Source of the DNA: Thiosocius sp963736445
GTDB taxonomy: Bacteria > Pseudomonadota > Gammaproteobacteria > Chromatiales > Chromatiaceae
Assembly: GCA_963736445.1 (NCBI GenBank)
Contig: CAVTOY010000004.1
Location: 124,001 to 188,000 of the forward strand
DNA: 64,000 nt
Direction: 5' to 3'
This document shows, one piece after another, positions 57,601 through 63,600 of the stretch (position 1 is the stretch's first letter; the number at the start of each line of letters is the position of its first letter). The translations under genes and the position numbers were made by a program. Below the pieces are notes generated by a model, which saw nothing but the letters and a program-made list of their open reading frames with translations, had not been told where the DNA came from and did not search any database.

Positions 57601-60600
57601 ATAGGTCCCGCCGATCGTCGCCGGCTGGAAGCTCGACTCGCCCACGTCCGGATCCGATATCGTCAGAGCATTGGCCGCTTCCAGCAGCGTATCCAGGTCC
57701 GGATCCACATCCTCAGTCAGGGTCGCACTGTTGACCCCACCGATTACCGGCGGGTCGTTGGTGTTGTTGACCGTCAGATCGAAGATATCGTTTACGGTCG
57801 ATGTCCCGTCATCCGCGGTGACCTTGACTGAGATGGTCCCGATATCCGCGTTGGTCGGCGTACCGGAGAAGGTCTGGGTCAGCGCATCGAAGCTCAGCCA
57901 GGCCGGCAGGGGTGAATCGTCCGAGAGGGTCGCGGTGTAGGTCAGCGTATCCGAGGCATCGACATCGCTAAAGGTGTTCGCCGGGACGGTGAAGCTGAAT
58001 GGCGCATCCTCGGCGGTACTCTGATCGGCGATCAGGTTGTCCAGCGTCGGCGCATCCTCGGCCCCATCGATGGTGATGGTGATGTCGTGGGTGGTGCCGT
58101 CGGCGGTACTCACGGTGAGCACGTCCGATACGCTCTCGCCGGCATCGATCTGCTGGATGCTCAGCTGGGTGTTGTCGGCTGAGTAAGACCAATTGCCGGC
58201 GGCATCGATGGTCAGGCTGCCGTAGGTGCCGACGATCGTGGCCGGCTGGAAGCTCGACTCGCCCACATCGGGATCGCTGATGGTCAGCGCGTCATTGGCC
58301 TCGAGCAGGTCATCCAGATCCGGATCCACATCCTCGGTGACCGTGGCCGTGTCCACCCCACCGATGGTTGGGGGATCGTTGGTATTGGTCACGGTCAGGT
58401 CGAAGACGTCATTGACGGTGCTGGTTCCGTCGTCCGCGGCGACCTTCACCGAGATGGTTCCGATATCCGCGTTGGTCGGCGTACCACTAAAGGTCTGGGT
58501 ACCGGCATCGAAGCTCAGCCAGGCGGGTAATGGCGAATCGTCGGACAGCGTGGCCGTATAGGTCAGCGTATCCGAGGCATCGACGTCGCTGAAGGTATTG
58601 GCCGGGACCGTGAAGCTAAACAGCGCATCCTCGGCGGTGCTCTGATCCGCGATCAGGTTGTCGAGCGTCGGCGCATCCTCGGCCCCGTCGATGGTGATCG
58701 TGATGTCGTGGGTCGTGCCGTCGGCGGTACTCACGGTGAGCACGTCCGATACGCTCTCGCCGGCATCGATCTGCTGGATGCTCAGCTGGGTATTGTCGGC
58801 TGAGTAAGACCAATTGCCCGCCGCATCGATGGTCAGGGAGCCATAGGTCCCGCCGATGGTCGCCGCCTGGAAGGCGGACTCACCGACATCCGGGTCGGAT
58901 ATCGTCAGCGCGTCGTTGGCCTCGAGGAGATTATCCAGGTCCGGATCGATGTCCTCGGTGACCGTGGCGCTGTTGACCCCACCGATCACCGGCGGATCAT
59001 TGGTGTTGGTCACCGTCAGGTCGAAAACGTCATTGACCGTACTGGTGCCGTCATCGGCCGTGACCTTGACTGAGATGGTCCCGATGTCGGCATTGGTCGG
59101 GGTGCCACTGAAGGTCTGGGTCAGCGCATCGAAGCTCAGCCACGCGGGCAGCGGGCTGTCATCGGACAGCGTCGCGGTGTAGGTCAACGTATCCGAGGCA
59201 TCGACGTCACTGAAGGTATTGGCCGGAACGGTGAAGCTAAATAGCGCATCCTCGGCGGTACTCTGATCGGCGATCAGGTTGTCCAGGGTCGGCGCATCCT
59301 CCGCCCCATCGATCGTGATCGTGATGTCGTGGGTGGTGCCATCCGCGGTGCTGACGGTCAGCACGTCCGATACACTCTCGGTAGTGTCCAGGGACTGGAT
59401 AGCGAGCTGGGTATTGTCGGCCGCATAGCTCCAGTTGCCCGCGGCATCGATGGTCAGGGAGCCATAGGTCCCGACGATCGTCGCCGGCTGGAAGCTGGAC
59501 TCGCCGACGTCCGGATCGCTGATGGTCAGCGCGTCGTTGGCCTCGAGCAGGTCATCTGCGTCCGGATCGACGTCCTCGGTGACCGTGGCGGTATCAGTGC
59601 CGCCGATCACCGGTGGATCACCGGCCGCAGTGACATCGATCGTGATCGTATTGGCGGTCGGGTCGGTATCCACACCGGCGTTGGCGGTGCCGCCATCATC
59701 CTGGACCTGGAAGTCGAAGCTGTCGTAGCCGACGCCATAGGCATCCGTGGCCGGCTTGAACTTCAGCCGATTGGCGAGGATGTCGGCGACCGCCACCGTG
59801 TCGGTCGCGCCCAGGGCCTCGCCACCGTCGACAATGCCGTCACCATTTGCGTCGACATAAAGCGTGCCATTGCTCGGCGCCGTCGCGATGACCACACCCG
59901 CCAGATTATCCGGCGGACTGTCATTGGCATCACTGAAGCCGAAATCCGCGGTCGTGAACACATAGTCGGTGTCCTCGGCGGTCGACACGGTCTTATTGGT
60001 ACCCGCCGGGGCATCGTTCACGTTCGTGATGTCGATGTTGACCGTACCCAGCGTGATGTCGCCGCCGCCACCCGATCCGGTGTTGCCGTTGTCGCGGATC
60101 TGTACGGTGATCAGATCAACATTGTCACCCGCGGCGTGTGGCGTGGCGTGCTCATAGTCGATGCTGTTGATGTCGTTCAGGAAATCATTCAGATCGGTCA
60201 AGTTACCCGTCAAGATGAGTTCGGATTGGGATCCTCCCAGCGTGACGCCCGGCCAGCCCAATGTTTGGAGGTGCCCATTGGCTGAGGTAATGGTCAACGT
60301 AAGATTTCCGGAACCGGCGTCCACATCGCTCAGGTCGATCGCGCTCAGGTCGAGTTTGCCCTGGGTATCTTCGAGGAAAGACAGGTCAGTGGGGAGCGAG
60401 CCCGCATTCGTCGGATCGTCGTTGACCGTGTCAATGCTCACCGACGATGCAATACCGATCGCAGTGGTATCGCTCCCACCGTTGGCGGTCCCGCCATCGT
60501 CCTTGATCGAGATCAGCGTCACGACACGCGCCGCACCCTGGGGATTCTCGCTGGTGTTGTTGTAGGCCAGCCCGTCGACCAGCGCCTCCGCGGCCGCGGG

Positions 60601-63600
60601 CGAGAAGCCACCGGTCTTGGAGATCACCACGGTGGCGGTGCTACCCGACACAGAGACGTCGACATCGTAGCCGTTAGCTGCCGTAGTTTCGCTGTTGAGA
60701 TGCGTCAGCCCGATCGCCTGCCCATCGACCACCAGGATCTCGTCGCTGCCATCCGCCAACCCATCCACCGTGAGCTGCAGGGTGTCGATCAGGTCACCCG
60801 GCTCGACCGGATCGACCGACGTTGCGCTGAACAGGCCGACCGCACCGCCGTTTTCAGTGAACGTCGGTGATGTGTCGACCGTACCAAAAAGGGGTGCGTC
60901 GTTGATATTGGTGACATCGATCGTGATCGTATTGGCGGTCGGGTCGGTATCCACACCGCCGTTGGCGGCGCCGCCATCATCCTGCACCTGGAAGTCGAAG
61001 CTGTCGTAGCCGACGCCATAGGCATCCGTGGCCGGCTTGAACTTCAGCCGATTGGCGAGAATGTCGGCCACCGTCACCGTGTCGGTCGCGCCCAGGGCCT
61101 CGCCGCCGTCGACAATGCCGTCACCGTTCGCGTCGACATACAGCGTGCCGTTGCTCGGCGCGGTCGCGATGACGACACCCGCCAGGTTATCCGACGGACT
61201 GTCATTGGCATCGCTAAAGCCGAAATCGGCGGTCGTGAACACGTAGTCGGTGTCCTCGGCGGTCGACACGGTCTTATTCGTACCTGCCGGGGCATCGTTC
61301 ACGTCCGTGATATCGATGTTGACCGTACCCAGCGTGACGTCGCCGCCGCCACCCGATCCGGTGTTGCCGTTGTCGCGGATCTGCACCTGGATGCTGTCGA
61401 CATTGTCGCCGGCCAGGTTTGCGGTACCGTGCAGATACTGAATCCGGGTCGCCGAATCGAAGAAGGTATTGAGGTCCGCGACCGCCCCGGTGAGGGTCAT
61501 GGTCCCGGTCCCACTGCCGGCCACGATCACGTCGATGTCGCTCGAGGCGTACAGATTGCCACCGGTGCTGGTCGTGAGGGTCACCGTGAGCAGCTGGTTG
61601 TTGTGGTCCAGATCGCCGAAATCGAGTGCCGACAGATCGATCCCGCTACTGGTGCCCTCCAGCACCGCGACATCGGTCGGCAGGCTCCCATTATTGGTCG
61701 GGTCGTCGTTGATCGACGCCACCGTCAGCGTGCGAGTGTCGCTGCCCAGCGCCGCACCATCATCGACCTGGAAGTTGATCACGCGATTGGTGGTCGACGG
61801 CAGCTCGCTGGTATTCTCATAAGTGACCGACCGCAGCGCCGTCTGGTAGTCGGCCACGCTGGCGGTGCCGCTGAGGGTCAGGATACCGGTGGCTGCGGTG
61901 TAGCTCCCGGTGATGCCGAGTTGATCGGTGAACGCCAGCACGTCCTCACTGTTACTGAAACCGGACGCGATCTGCACGGTGGCCCCGGTCAGATCGGTGC
62001 TGTCGACGTCGGCCAGCGTCACCCCGGAATCGATGACAACGGCGCCGTCATTCTCCGTGTAGCCCAGCTGCGTCCCGGTCGTGGTGACCGTCGGCGCCTC
62101 GTTCAGGTCATTGACCGTAACGGTCAGGGTCTCGTCGTAGGTGTTGCTACCACCGTCGGTGACCCGGACGGTGACCGAATAGCTCGACTGGTTCTCGAAA
62201 TCCAGCACCCCGTCGGTCAGGATCAGCTCGTCGCTGCCCGCGCCACCGATCGAGAAGACCGCGGCATCCGCCCCGCCGACGATGCTATAGCTGAAGGTCT
62301 CCGGACTGTCCGGATCGGTGGTGGTCAGGCTGCCGACGCTGTAACCGCCTGTCGTGTCCGTGTTCTCATCGACACTGAAGGTGTTCGGGGCGATGTCGGT
62401 CGGGCTTTCGTTGACATCGGTCACGGTGACCGAGATCAGCTGCACATCGGTGCCGCCGTTGCCATCGTCGGCCGTAATTTCGACCTCGTAGACGCCATCC
62501 GTATTGGCATCCGCCAAGGTCTCGAAGTCCGGGGCACTGGCGAAGGTCAGCACGCCGCTGTTGACGTCGATGCTGAACAGGCCCTGATCGGCACCACCGG
62601 AGATCGCGAAGGTCGGCGTGTCGCCATCCACATCCGATGCGGTTACCGTGGTCACCGCGGTCTGATTCTCGGCCGCATTGACCGTCGCCGACGACGTGAT
62701 CGTCGGATCATCATTAATCGCGGAAATCGTCACCATTGACGCCACACCGATGACGGTCGTATCGACCCCGCCGTTGGCGGTACCCCCATCGTCCTTGATC
62801 GAGGTCAGCGTCACGACTCGCGCCGCACCCTGGGGATTCTCGCTGGTGTCGTTGTAGGCCAGCCCGTCGACCAGGGCCTCCGCGGCCGCAGGTGAGAAGC
62901 CACCGGTCTTGGTGATCACCACGGTGGCGGTGCTGCCAGCCACAGAGACGTCGACATCGTAGCCGTTGGCTGCCGTAGTTTCGCTGTTGAGATGCGTCAG
63001 CTCGATCGCCTGCCCATCGACCATCAGGATCTCGTCGCTGCCGTCGGCCAGCCCATCCACCGTGAGCTGCAGGGTGTCGATCAGGTCACCCGGCTCGACC
63101 GGATCCACCGCGGTGGCACTGAACAGGCCGACCGCACCGCCGTTTTCAGTAAAGGCCGGCGTCGAATTTGTCGTCACAAACGTGGGCGCGTCGTTGACCG
63201 CTATGACCGAAATCGATGCCGTCTCGGTGGCGGAACTGAATGCCGTCGTGCCGCCGTTCGTGCTGACATCAACCTTGCTACCGGCCGTGCCACTGGTCTG
63301 GTCCCAGGCGCGGAAGGTCACATCGGCCGAATCCGCGTCCAGTGCATCCGGTATAAACCGCAGCTGGTCGGTGTCACGCAGCAGCAGCGCAGAAATGTCG
63401 GAGACGGTGCCGACGTCTAGCCACGTGCCACCGCCGTTGGTCGAGTACTGCCAGGTGCCATTGCTGCTGTTCAGTCCGGTGAGCGCTATGCCTTCGGGAT
63501 CGCCGCTATCCGCGTCGGTGATCCGATTGCCACCGGCGCTGGCGATGATCTCGGCCACGGTGTTGCCGCCGTTGGTCGTCTGGTCCTCGGTGATGGTCGT

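Larger units (their letters stand above)
42450..59620 (-). repeat. Tandem array of about 27.5 copies of a 621-bp coding unit
   Basis: The landmark accgatcaccgg (DPPVIGG codons) or its close variants recurs at 59602, 58981, 58360, 57739, 57119, 56498, 55870, 55249, 54623, 53997, 53371, 52746, 52125, 51504, 50879, 50253, 49630, 49008, 48387, 47766, 47145, 46522, 45892, 45261, 44632, 44010, 43391 and 42768. Ten of the 27 intervals are exactly 621; the others range from 619 to 631. Each unit encodes one VCBS and one Ig-like domain. Confidence 0.93.

Noticed and set aside
46243..59182. Many + strand open frames of 100-250 codons across the array
   Set aside because: They recur with the 621-bp period and arise because the unit length is a multiple of three. 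They are antisense shadows of the repeat.
42450..59620. CRISPR-like or satellite array
   Set aside because: The 621-bp period, coding character and absence of spacers rule out CRISPR; the unit encodes two protein domains.
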